This document shows, in pieces, positions 51,148 to 59,130 of a stretch of DNA of 64,000 bases (its first letter is position 1; the number at the start of each line of letters is the position of its first letter). The notes beneath the pieces are model-generated. The model did no database searches, had not been told where the DNA came from, and was given only the letters and a program-made list of their open reading frames with translations. Made by a program: the position numbers and the translations under genes. The stretch covers positions 124,001 through 188,000 of the forward strand of contig NZ_RJVJ01000001.1 in the NCBI RefSeq assembly GCF_003751605.1, given 5' to 3'. This stretch comes from Kitasatospora cineracea (GTDB taxonomy: Bacteria; Actinomycetota; Actinomycetes; Streptomycetales; Streptomycetaceae).

Positions 51148-51471
51148 GCGGGTCTCCTGCTGCTCTCCGGTGATCCGGCTGATCCGGCGCGATCACTCAC
51201 CGGGGATCAGACACCTCCGGCACGGGGGGCCTGCAAGGCTCGGAAGGGCGCACGACATTCGGATGTTTATGCCCGGGCGCGCCCCGCGCGTCCGGCGTGC
51301 GCCCCGGTCCGGCGGCGGGCCCGGGCGGGCCGGGGGGCACGCCGGACGCGCGGGTGGGCGCACCCGGTCGGGCGGGTGGGCGGACGCGCCGCCTCCGGCC
51401 TGGCCGGTTCTCGCTGACAGGGGCAAAAAACCGGATGAGAAATGTCGGCGGACCGGCCTACCCTCTCGGCG
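51148..51471. promoter_or_regulatory. Shared promoter region of the encapsulin and ABC genes
   Basis: About 320 bases between divergent genes. It includes a near-palindrome ACATTCGGATGT (51255-51266) upstream of the encapsulin gene, a large perfect inverted repeat (51285-51352, listed separately), and TACCCT (51459-51464) placed 7 bases before the ABC ATG, with TGAGAA 17 bases further up as a possible -35. No gene is visible. Confidence 0.55.
51285..51352. repeat. 16-bp perfect inverted repeat with 36-base loop
   Basis: CGCGCGTCCGGCGTGC (51285-51300) and GCACGCCGGACGCGCG (51337-51352) are exact complements. The repeat sits between two divergent promoters, so it is not a terminator; it could be an operator, a REP-like element or a cruciform-prone site. 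Confidence 0.75.
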
Positions 51472-53316
51472 ATGGCCGAGAACCAGAACCCCGCTCCGCC
51501 CACCCCCGCGGATTCGAACACCCCGTCAACCGACGGCGCCTCAGGTTCGCCCGGACCGGTACCCCGGTCCGCGGTGCGCTCGCTGCTGCGCCTGTGGCCC
51601 TACGCGCGCGAGGCCCGCTGGCGGATCTTCGGCTCGATGGCCGCCGCCGGGCTCGCCTCGCTCAGCGTGCTGGCCGTCCCGATCGTGCTGCGCCGGATCG
51701 TCGACGGCCCGGTCGCCCACCGCAGCATGTCCGGCCTGTGGCCGCTGGCCGGCGCCCTGCTGCTGCTCGGCGTCGCCGAGGCCGTGCTGTTCGGCGTCCG
51801 CCGGGTGATCGTGGCCCGCCCGCTGGCGAAGGTGGAGACCAGGCTGCGCGGCGAGCTGTTCGCCAAGCTGCAGCGGCTGCCGATCTCCTTCCACGACCGC
51901 TGGCCGTCCGGCCAGCTGCTCTCCCGGGCCACCTCGGACCTGTTCGTGCTGCGGCTGTTCCTGGCCTTCCCGCTGGTCTTCCTGGTCGTCAACTCCACCG
52001 TCTTCCTGACCGGCACCGCACTGATGTTCGTGCTGGACTGGCGGCTCGCCCTGATCACCCTGCTCCCGGCGATCCCGCTGATGTTCTTCACCCGCCGCTT
52101 CGAGGCCGGGTACTCGGCCGCCTCCCGGCTCGCCCAGGACCAGAACGGGGACCTCGCCACCGTGGTCGAGGAGTCGGTGCTCGGCATCCGGATCCTCAAG
52201 GCGTTCGGCCGGCACCGCACCATGGCCGAGGAGTTCCGCCGCCACAGCGCCGACCTGCGCGAGACCGAGCTGCGCAAGGCCGGCCTGCTCGGCAACCTGT
52301 GGGCGGTCATCGTCGGCCTGCCCGAGCTCGCCCTCGGCGGCGCCCTGGCCGCCGGCGCCGTCCTGGTCGCCCACGACCAGCTCTCGGTCGGCACCCTGGT
52401 CGCCTTCCTGTCCACCGCGCTGGCCCTGCGCTGGCCGGTCGAGTCGATCGGCTGGCTGCTCGGCTTCGCCGCCGAGGCCGCCAGCGCCGCCAACCGCTAC
52501 TTCGAGGTGATGGACGAACCGGAGCCGGCCGACCCCCCGTCCGGCACCGCCCCGGCCGACGACCGCGGCATCCGCTTCACCGGCGTCCGCTTCCGCTACC
52601 CCGACGCGCCCGCCGGCACCCCCGACCTGCTGGCCGGCGTCGACCTGCACGTCCGCCCCGGCGAGACGCTCGCCCTGGTCGGCGCCACCGGCAGCGGCAA
52701 GACCACCCTCACCGCGCTGCTCCCCCGGCTGTACGAGCCCACCGCCGGCTCGATCACCCTGGACGGCACCGACATCCGCGACCTCGACCGCGCCGAGCTG
52801 CGCCGCGAGGTCGCCGTCGCGTTCGAGGAGCCGACGCTGTTCTCCGCCACCGTCCGGGAGAACGTCCTGATGGGCGCCCCCGGCGCCGGCCCCGGGCAGG
52901 TCGCCGCCGCCCTGGCCACCGCGCAGGCCGGCTTCGTCGACAAGCTCCCCGCGGGCCTGGACACCGAGGTCGGCGAGCAGGGCCTGAGCCTGTCCGGCGG
53001 CCAGCGCCAGCGCCTGGCGCTGGCCCGCGCCGTGGTCGGCGAGCCCCGCTTCCTGGTCCTGGACGACCCGCTGTCCGCGCTCGACGTGCACACCGAGGCG
53101 CTGGTCGAGCGCGCCCTGCGGCAGGTCCTGGCCGACACCACCGCCCTGGTCGTCGCGCACCGCCCGTCCACGGTGCTGCTCGCCGACCGGGTCGCGCTGC
53201 TCGCCGACGGCCGGATCGCCGCCGTCGGCACCCACCAGGAGCTGCTGCGCTCCTGTCCCGCCTACCGGGCCCTGATGTCCGGCGAGCCCGAGCTGGAAGG
53301 GGCGCTGGCCCGATGA
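51472..53316 (+). CDS. ABC exporter subunit 1 (half transporter, degenerate Walker B)
   Basis: A 614-residue type IV ABC exporter half: six membrane segments (~40-330) and an NBD (~360-600). Walker A is VGATGSGKTTLTALL, signature LSLSGGQRQRLALARA and H-loop VVAHRPSTV. Walker B reads FLVLDDPLSALDV, with Asp in place of the catalytic Glu, as in the degenerate member of heterodimeric exporters. ATG at 51472 directly follows TACCCT plus 7 bases, so it may be leaderless. Its stop overlaps the next gene (ATGA). Confidence 0.93.
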   Translation: MAENQNPAPPTPADSNTPSTDGASGSPGPVPRSAVRSLLRLWPYAREARWRIFGSMAAAGLASLSVLAVPIVLRRIVDGPVAHRSMSGLWPLAGALLLLGVAEAVLFGVRRVIVARPLAKVETRLRGELFAKLQRLPISFHDRWPSGQLLSRATSDLFVLRLFLAFPLVFLVVNSTVFLTGTALMFVLDWRLALITLLPAIPLMFFTRRFEAGYSAASRLAQDQNGDLATVVEESVLGIRILKAFGRHRTMAEEFRRHSADLRETELRKAGLLGNLWAVIVGLPELALGGALAAGAVLVAHDQLSVGTLVAFLSTALALRWPVESIGWLLGFAAEAASAANRYFEVMDEPEPADPPSGTAPADDRGIRFTGVRFRYPDAPAGTPDLLAGVDLHVRPGETLALVGATGSGKTTLTALLPRLYEPTAGSITLDGTDIRDLDRAELRREVAVAFEEPTLFSATVRENVLMGAPGAGPGQVAAALATAQAGFVDKLPAGLDTEVGEQGLSLSGGQRQRLALARAVVGEPRFLVLDDPLSALDVHTEALVERALRQVLADTTALVVAHRPSTVLLADRVALLADGRIAAVGTHQELLRSCPAYRALMSGEPELEGALAR

Positions 53317-55145
53317 CCACCGCCGTCGCCGAACCCGCCGCCGACGAGGACGACCTGCTCCTGGAGGCCGCCGACGACCAGGACATCCCCGTCCCGCCCG
53401 GCGCCCCGCGCGCCCTGCTCGGCTCGCTGCTGGCCCCGCACCGCCGCCGGATCGCGGTCGCGGTGCTCGCCGTGCTGCTCCAGCAGGCCGCCCTGCAGGC
53501 CGGGCCGCTGCTGGTCGCCTACGCCATCGACCGCGGCATCCCGGCGCTGCGCGGCCACGACGCCGGCCCGCTGATCGCCGTCACCGCCTCGTACCTGGGC
53601 TGCGCGCTGCTCGCCACCCTGCTGCAGCGGGCGTTCATCCGGGTCGCCGCCCGGATCAACCAGGACGTCCTGCTGGACCTGCGCGGCCGGATCTTCCGGC
53701 ACGCCCAGCGGCTCAGCCTCGACTTCCACGAGCGCTACACCTCCGGCCGGATCATCTCGCGCGCCACCAGCGACGTGGACACCCTGCGCGAGCTGCTCGC
53801 CGAGGGCCTGCAGGAACTGCTGATGGTCTGCCTGTCGGTCGGCTACATCACGGTCGTGCTGGTGGTGGTGGACTGGCGCCTGGGCCTGGCCGCGCTGGTC
53901 TCCTTCCTGCCGATGTACCTGGTCGTCCGGTCCTTCCGGCGCCGCTCCCAGCAGGTCTACCGGCGCTCCCGCACCGCCGTCGCCTCGCTGATCGTCCGCT
54001 TCACCGAGACCATGAACGGCATCCGCCCGGTGCAGGCGTTCCGCCGCGAGGCCGCCAACGACAAGGCGTTCGCCACCGTCAACCGGCAGTCCGCCACCGC
54101 CACCGCGGACGGCCTGCTGGAGATGGCCCGGTACGTCTTCCTCTCCCGGCTGACGGCCAACGTCTGGATCACCGGCGTGGTCGTGCTCGGCGCCTTCCTG
54201 GTCACCGACGGCAGCCTCGAACTCGGCGTGCTGACCGCCTTCGTGCTCTACCTGCGCCGCCTGTACGACCCGATCGACCAGCTGGCGATGTTCCTCAACA
54301 GCTACCAGTCCGCGGCCGCCGCGCTGGAGAAGATGGCCGGCCTGCTCGCCCACGAGCCGTCCGTCCCCGAGCCCGCCGAACCGGCCGAACTGCCCGCCGC
54401 CGCGGGCAAGGGCCGCGAGGTCGGCTTCCGCTCGGTCTCCTTCGCCTACGCCAACGGCAAGCAGGTGCTCCCGCCGTTCGACCTGGTGCTCCCCGCCGGG
54501 CGGACCACCGCCGTGGTCGGCGCCACCGGCGCGGGCAAGTCCACCCTGGCCAAGCTGCTCGCCCGCTTCTACGACCCCACCTCCGGCTCCGTCGCCCTCG
54601 ACGGCGTCGACCTGCGCGAGCTCTCCACCGACGAGCTGCGGGCCAACGTCGTGATGGTGACCCAGGAGTCCTTCCTGTTCTCCGGGACGGTCGCCGAGAA
54701 CATCGCCGTCGGCAAGCCCGACGCCACCCGCGCCGAGATCGAGGCCGCGGCCCGGGCGATCGGCGCCCACGCCTTCATCGCCGCCCTGCCCGACGGCTAC
54801 GACACCGACGTCCGCAAGCGCGGCGGCCGGATCTCGGCCGGCCAGCGCCAGCTGGTCGCCTTCGCCCGCGCCCTGCTCGCCGACCCGGCCGTGCTGATCC
54901 TGGACGAGGCCACCTCCTCGCTGGACGTCCCCGGCGAGCAGGCCGTCCAGCACGCCATGCGCACGGTGCTGGCCGGGCGGACCGCGGTGATCATCGCCCA
55001 CCGCCTGTCCACCGTCGAGATCGCCGACCGGGTGCTGGTGATGGACCAGGGCCGGGTGATCGAGGACGGCACCCCCGCCGCCCTGATCGCGGGCGAGGGC
55101 CGCTTCGCCACCCTGCACCGGACCTGGCGGGACAGCCTGGTCTGA
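53313..55145 (+). CDS. ABC exporter subunit 2 (half transporter, catalytic Walker B)
   Basis: A 610-residue half transporter: a hydrophilic acidic N-terminus (~1-35), six membrane segments and an NBD (~370-600). Walker A is VGATGAGKSTLAKLL, Walker B VLILDEATSSLDV (catalytic Glu present) and H-loop IIAHRLSTV. The signature reads RISAGQRQL rather than LSGGQ. With subunit 1 this gives one functional and one degenerate ATP site. The ATGA overlap shows coupled translation. The substrate is unknown (drug, lipid or peptide). Confidence 0.94.
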   Translation: MTTAVAEPAADEDDLLLEAADDQDIPVPPGAPRALLGSLLAPHRRRIAVAVLAVLLQQAALQAGPLLVAYAIDRGIPALRGHDAGPLIAVTASYLGCALLATLLQRAFIRVAARINQDVLLDLRGRIFRHAQRLSLDFHERYTSGRIISRATSDVDTLRELLAEGLQELLMVCLSVGYITVVLVVVDWRLGLAALVSFLPMYLVVRSFRRRSQQVYRRSRTAVASLIVRFTETMNGIRPVQAFRREAANDKAFATVNRQSATATADGLLEMARYVFLSRLTANVWITGVVVLGAFLVTDGSLELGVLTAFVLYLRRLYDPIDQLAMFLNSYQSAAAALEKMAGLLAHEPSVPEPAEPAELPAAAGKGREVGFRSVSFAYANGKQVLPPFDLVLPAGRTTAVVGATGAGKSTLAKLLARFYDPTSGSVALDGVDLRELSTDELRANVVMVTQESFLFSGTVAENIAVGKPDATRAEIEAAARAIGAHAFIAALPDGYDTDVRKRGGRISAGQRQLVAFARALLADPAVLILDEATSSLDVPGEQAVQHAMRTVLAGRTAVIIAHRLSTVEIADRVLVMDQGRVIEDGTPAALIAGEGRFATLHRTWRDSLV

Positions 55146-55168
55146 GCCCTCCGCGCCACTCTTCCACG

Positions 55169-55232
55169 TAGACGTCAGTTTTTTGCAATAGACGTCGAAC
55201 ATATTGCTGCCCGGTGTCAACGCCGTTACGCT
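55169..55232 (+). promoter_or_regulatory. Promoter with paired TAGACGTC boxes upstream of the GH99-like gene
   Basis: TAGACGTC occurs twice, 20 bases apart (55169-55176 and 55189-55196), about two helical turns, and each contains the palindrome GACGTC. The second copy lies inside a larger inverted repeat GCAATA-N11-TATTGC (55185-55207). A clean promoter follows: -35 TTGCTG (55204-55209), 17-base spacer, -10 TACGCT (55227-55232). The boxes precede and touch the -35, as expected for an operator. Confidence 0.55.
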
Positions 55233-55291
55233 CCCGGTCCGTTGGGTCGAGGACCTGACAAGGTGTCGGTCAACCGGGCGGAGGCAACGGC

Positions 55292-57253
55292 ATGGTGGTA
55301 TCCCGACGGACGTTCCTGCAGGCGGCGACGGCGGCCGGCGCACTCGGGGCGACGGGCCTGGGCCTCGGCCCCGGCGCGGGCACGGCGCACGCCGCGAGCG
55401 CGCCGGGCGACGTGGTCGGCAAGGTGACGGTCGGCTACCAGGGCTGGTTCGCCTGCCCGGGCGACGGCGCGCCGATCAACGGCTGGTGGCACTGGGCCCG
55501 GAACTGGGGCGCCGCCCCCTCCCCGTCGAACAGCGCGATCGTCGCCTGGCCGGACGTCCGCGACTACCCGAAGGCGTACCCCACCGCCTTCGCGAACCTG
55601 AACAACGGCCAGCAGGCTTCCCTGTTCTCGTCCTACGACCAGTCCACCGTCGACGTGCACTTCCGCTGGATGAAGCAGTACGGCATCGACACCGCCGCCC
55701 TGCAGCGCTTCAACCCGACCGGCGGCGAGGGCCCGACCCGGGACGCGATGGCCGGCAGGGTGCGCAGCGCCGCGGAGTCGCAGGGCGTCAAGTTCTACGT
55801 CATGTACGACGTCTCGGACTGGACCACCATGCAGTCCGACATCAAGGCCGACTGGACGGGCAAGATGCGCGCCCACACCGCCTCGCCCGCGTACGCCCGG
55901 CAGAACGGCAAACCGGTGGTGTGCATCTGGGGCTTCGGCTTCAACGACAACCAGCGCCCGTTCACCCCGGAGCAGTGCCTGGACGTGCTCAACTGGTTCA
56001 AGGCGCAGGGCTGTTACGTGATCGGCGGGGTGCCGACCTGGTGGCGCACCGGCGACCGGGACTCCCGGGCCGGCTTCTCGGACGTCTACCACGCCTTCGA
56101 CATGCTCTCGCCGTGGCTGGTCGGCCGGATCGGCAGCGCGGCGGACGCCGACAACTTCTACACCGTGGCGACCGTCCCGGACCTGGCGGAGTGCAACGCG
56201 CACGGCATCGACTACCAGCCGTGCGTGCTGCCCGGCGGGGTGGGCGACCGGCAGCGGGCGCACGGCGACTTCATGTGGCGGCAGTTCTACAACATGGCCC
56301 GCGCCGGGGTGGCGTCCGCCTACGTCTCGATGTTCGACGAGTACAACGAGGGCAACCAGATCGCCAAGACCGCCGAGTCCCGGGCCTGGGTCCCGGCCGG
56401 GTCCGGGTTCCTGGCGCTGGACGAGGACGGCACGGCCTGCTCCTCGGACTACTACCTGCGGCTGACCGGCGACGGCGGCCGGATGCTCAAGGGGCAGCTG
56501 CCGGTGACGGCGGCCCGCCCGACCCCGCCGTTCCCGAACGCCCCGGACACCACCGCCCCGAGCGCGCCGGGCGGCCTGCGCGTCACCGGGCAGAGCGACA
56601 CCACGGTGGCGCTGGCCTGGAACGCCGCCACCGACGACGTCGGCGTCACCGGCTACCGGGTCCGGGTCGGCGGCACGGCCGCGGCCACCGCCACGGCGAC
56701 CTCGTGCACCGTCACCGGCCTCTCCCCCGCCACCGCCTACACCTTCGACGTGCAGGCCCTGGACGCGGCGGGCAACGCCTCCGCCCCCTCCGGCCAGGTC
56801 ACCGCGACCACCTCCGCCGCCACCGTCCCCACCGGCAACCTGGCGCTGCACCGGCCCGCCGCGGAGAGCAGCCACACCCAGGGCTACGCCGCGGGCAACG
56901 CGGTGGACGGCGACCCGAACAGCTACTGGGAGAGCGCCAACAACGCCTTCCCGCAGTGGCTGCAGACCGACCTCGGCTCGGCCCTGCCGGTGCGCCGGGT
57001 CGTCCTCTCCGTCCCGCCCGCCGCCGCCTGGGCCGCCCGCACCCAGACCGTGGAACTCCAGGGCAGCACCGACGGAACCACCTTCACCCGCCTGCTGCCG
57101 CCCGCCGGACACCTCTTCGACCCGGCGAGCGGCAACACCGCGACGCTCACCCTCCCCGCCGGAACGAACACCCGCCACCTGCGCCTGGTGTTCACCGCGA
57201 ACACCGGCTGGCCGGCCGGCCAGGTCGCCGAACTCCAGGTCTACGCCGCGTAG
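55292..57253 (+). CDS. Secreted GH99/GH71-like hydrolase with FN3 and discoidin domains
   Basis: A 653-residue exported protein. The N-terminus has a twin-arginine signal (SRRTFLQAATAAGALG, cleavage near AHAAS). The catalytic-like domain ~40-400 starts GYQGWFACPGDGAPINGWWHW and includes YVSMFDEYNEGNQI. An FN3 domain (~425-510; TTVALAWNAATDDVGVTGYR) and an F5/8-type discoidin carbohydrate-binding domain (~515-653; LALHRPAAESSH, YWESAN) follow. Relatives are often annotated as xylosidase or arabinosidase; the real substrate is unproven. The start is ATG at 55292 with GGAGGCAACGGC. Confidence 0.85.
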   Translation: MVVSRRTFLQAATAAGALGATGLGLGPGAGTAHAASAPGDVVGKVTVGYQGWFACPGDGAPINGWWHWARNWGAAPSPSNSAIVAWPDVRDYPKAYPTAFANLNNGQQASLFSSYDQSTVDVHFRWMKQYGIDTAALQRFNPTGGEGPTRDAMAGRVRSAAESQGVKFYVMYDVSDWTTMQSDIKADWTGKMRAHTASPAYARQNGKPVVCIWGFGFNDNQRPFTPEQCLDVLNWFKAQGCYVIGGVPTWWRTGDRDSRAGFSDVYHAFDMLSPWLVGRIGSAADADNFYTVATVPDLAECNAHGIDYQPCVLPGGVGDRQRAHGDFMWRQFYNMARAGVASAYVSMFDEYNEGNQIAKTAESRAWVPAGSGFLALDEDGTACSSDYYLRLTGDGGRMLKGQLPVTAARPTPPFPNAPDTTAPSAPGGLRVTGQSDTTVALAWNAATDDVGVTGYRVRVGGTAAATATATSCTVTGLSPATAYTFDVQALDAAGNASAPSGQVTATTSAATVPTGNLALHRPAAESSHTQGYAAGNAVDGDPNSYWESANNAFPQWLQTDLGSALPVRRVVLSVPPAAAWAARTQTVELQGSTDGTTFTRLLPPAGHLFDPASGNTATLTLPAGTNTRHLRLVFTANTGWPAGQVAELQVYAA

Positions 57254-57270
57254 TCCGGCCCCCGGCGGAG

Positions 57271-57310
57271 CCCCCCGCACCAGCGTGACAGTGGCGCCGG
57301 TGCGGAGGGG
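57271..57310 (+). terminator. Hairpin terminator after the GH99-like gene
   Basis: CCCCCCGCACC (57271-57281) pairs with GGTGCGGAGGGG (57299-57310) with one bulge and a 17-base loop. No U-tract. Confidence 0.6.
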
Positions 57311-57408
57311 AGGGCGGTTCCGCACGGGCCTCCGGCGCGGCCGGAACGGGCCCGTCGGCGGCGAATTCGATCGCCCGGCCCCGCACCGGGCCGCTAGCCT
57401 CACGCTCC

Positions 57409-59130
57409 GTGAACGATCCGACGGCCGGCGACCCCGGCGAACCCGACGTCCGCAGTCCGTTGCGCTACCTGGTGTGGCTGGCCACCAGCCAGCTGCGCCG
57501 CTCGCTGGCCGGCACCTGCTACGGCACCGCCTGGATGCTCGGCCTGACCGTCCAGCCCTACCTGCTCTCCCGCGCGGTGGACGACGGCCTGCGCACCGGG
57601 CGGACCGGCACCGTGCTCGGCTGGGCCGCCGCGATGCTCGGTTTCGGCCTGCTCTCCCTGGTGCTCGCCTGGTGCCGGCACCGCACCATGACGCTGGTCC
57701 GCAACGACGCCACCTTCCGCACCGTCCGCGTGGTGCTGCGGCACAGCACCCGGCTGGGCGCGGCGCTGCCCCGGCAGGTGTCCGCGGGCGAGGTGGTCAC
57801 CATCGGCATCTCCGACGTGGTCCGGATGTCCCTGGCGCTGACCTTCGTCGGGCCCGGGGTCGGCGCGGTGGTCTGCTACCTGGCCGTCGCCGCGATCCTG
57901 CTCACCCTCTCCCCGCTGCTGGCCCTGGTGGTGCTGCTCGGCCTGCCGCTGCTCGGCCTGGTCGTGCGCCCGCTGCTCGCCCGCCAGCAGCGGGTCGAGA
58001 CCGACTACCGGGAGCGGCAGGGCCTCCTCACCGCCCGCTTCGCGGACCTGGCCGGCGGGCTGCGGGTGCTGAACGGCCTCGGCGGCAAGGACGTGTACGC
58101 CGCCCGCTACCGGGCCGACTCGCAGCGACTGCGCGCCGAGGGCTACCGGGTCGGCGCGGTCACCAGCTGGATCCAGGCCCTCGGCTCCGGCCTGCCCGTG
58201 CTGCTGCTGGCCGCCGTCACCTGGATCGGCGCCCGGCTCGCGGTCGCGGGGCAGCTGACGCCCGGCCAGCTCGCCGCGGTCTTCGGGTACGCGGCCGTGC
58301 TGGTCGCCCCAGTGTACTTCCTGCTGGAGAGCAGCCAGGACATCAGCCGCGCCCTGGTCTGCGCCCGCCGGGTCGTCGACTTCCTCGCGCTCGCCCCCGA
58401 GCCGGACACCGGCACCGCGCAACCGCCTGCGCGGGGAGCCGGGTTGACCGACCCGGAGTCCGGCGTCCGGCTCGCCCCCGGCGAGCTGACCGCGCTGGCC
58501 TCGGCCCGCCCGGCCGACAGCGCCGCCGTCGCCGAACGCCTGGCCCGGCTCGACGCCGCCACCGCCGCCGAGCTCGGCGGCACCCCGCTCACCGAGCTGC
58601 CGCTGGCCGCCGTCCGCGACCGGATCGCGCTCGCCGAGAACGAGGCCGCGCTGTTCGCCGGCACCCTGCGCGAGACCGTCCGCGGCCGCACCGGGGCCGA
58701 CGACGCCGTCCTGCTGGCCGCGATCGACGCCGCCGCCGCCCGCGACGTGCACGACGCGCTGCCCGGCGGCCTGGACGCCCCGGTCGCCGCCGACGGCCGC
58801 AACCTCTCCGGCGGCCAGCGCCAACGCCTGCGGCTGGCAAGGGCGTTGACCGCCGACCCGGAGGTGCTGCTGGCCGTCGAGCCGACCTCCGCGGTGGACG
58901 CCCACACCGAGGCCGCGATGGCCGACGGCCTGCGCGCCGCCCGCTCCGGCCGCACCACCCTGGTCACCAGCACCTCCCCGCTGCTGCTCGACCGGGCCGA
59001 CACCGTCCACTACCTGGTCGACGGCAAGGTCGCCGCCACCGGCACCCACCGCGCGCTGCTGCACGACCGGCCCGACTACCGCGCCCTGGTCGCCCGCGAC
59101 ACCGAGACCCTCGCCGAGGAGCCGAGTTGA
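57409..59130 (+). CDS. ABC exporter subunit with degenerate nucleotide-binding domain
   Basis: A 573-residue half transporter: six membrane segments (~20-310) and an NBD-like domain (~340-565). The P-loop is missing: where GxxGxGKST is expected the protein reads TALASARPADSAAVAERL. Walker B is replaced by VLLAVEPTSAVDA and the H-loop by VTSTSPLLL, but the signature is intact (LSGGQRQRLRLARAL). It can therefore serve only as the signature half of a composite site. GTG at 57409 follows TAGCCT by 8 bases, so it may be leaderless. Its stop overlaps the next gene. Confidence 0.9.
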   Translation: MNDPTAGDPGEPDVRSPLRYLVWLATSQLRRSLAGTCYGTAWMLGLTVQPYLLSRAVDDGLRTGRTGTVLGWAAAMLGFGLLSLVLAWCRHRTMTLVRNDATFRTVRVVLRHSTRLGAALPRQVSAGEVVTIGISDVVRMSLALTFVGPGVGAVVCYLAVAAILLTLSPLLALVVLLGLPLLGLVVRPLLARQQRVETDYRERQGLLTARFADLAGGLRVLNGLGGKDVYAARYRADSQRLRAEGYRVGAVTSWIQALGSGLPVLLLAAVTWIGARLAVAGQLTPGQLAAVFGYAAVLVAPVYFLLESSQDISRALVCARRVVDFLALAPEPDTGTAQPPARGAGLTDPESGVRLAPGELTALASARPADSAAVAERLARLDAATAAELGGTPLTELPLAAVRDRIALAENEAALFAGTLRETVRGRTGADDAVLLAAIDAAAARDVHDALPGGLDAPVAADGRNLSGGQRQRLRLARALTADPEVLLAVEPTSAVDAHTEAAMADGLRAARSGRTTLVTSTSPLLLDRADTVHYLVDGKVAATGTHRALLHDRPDYRALVARDTETLAEEPS

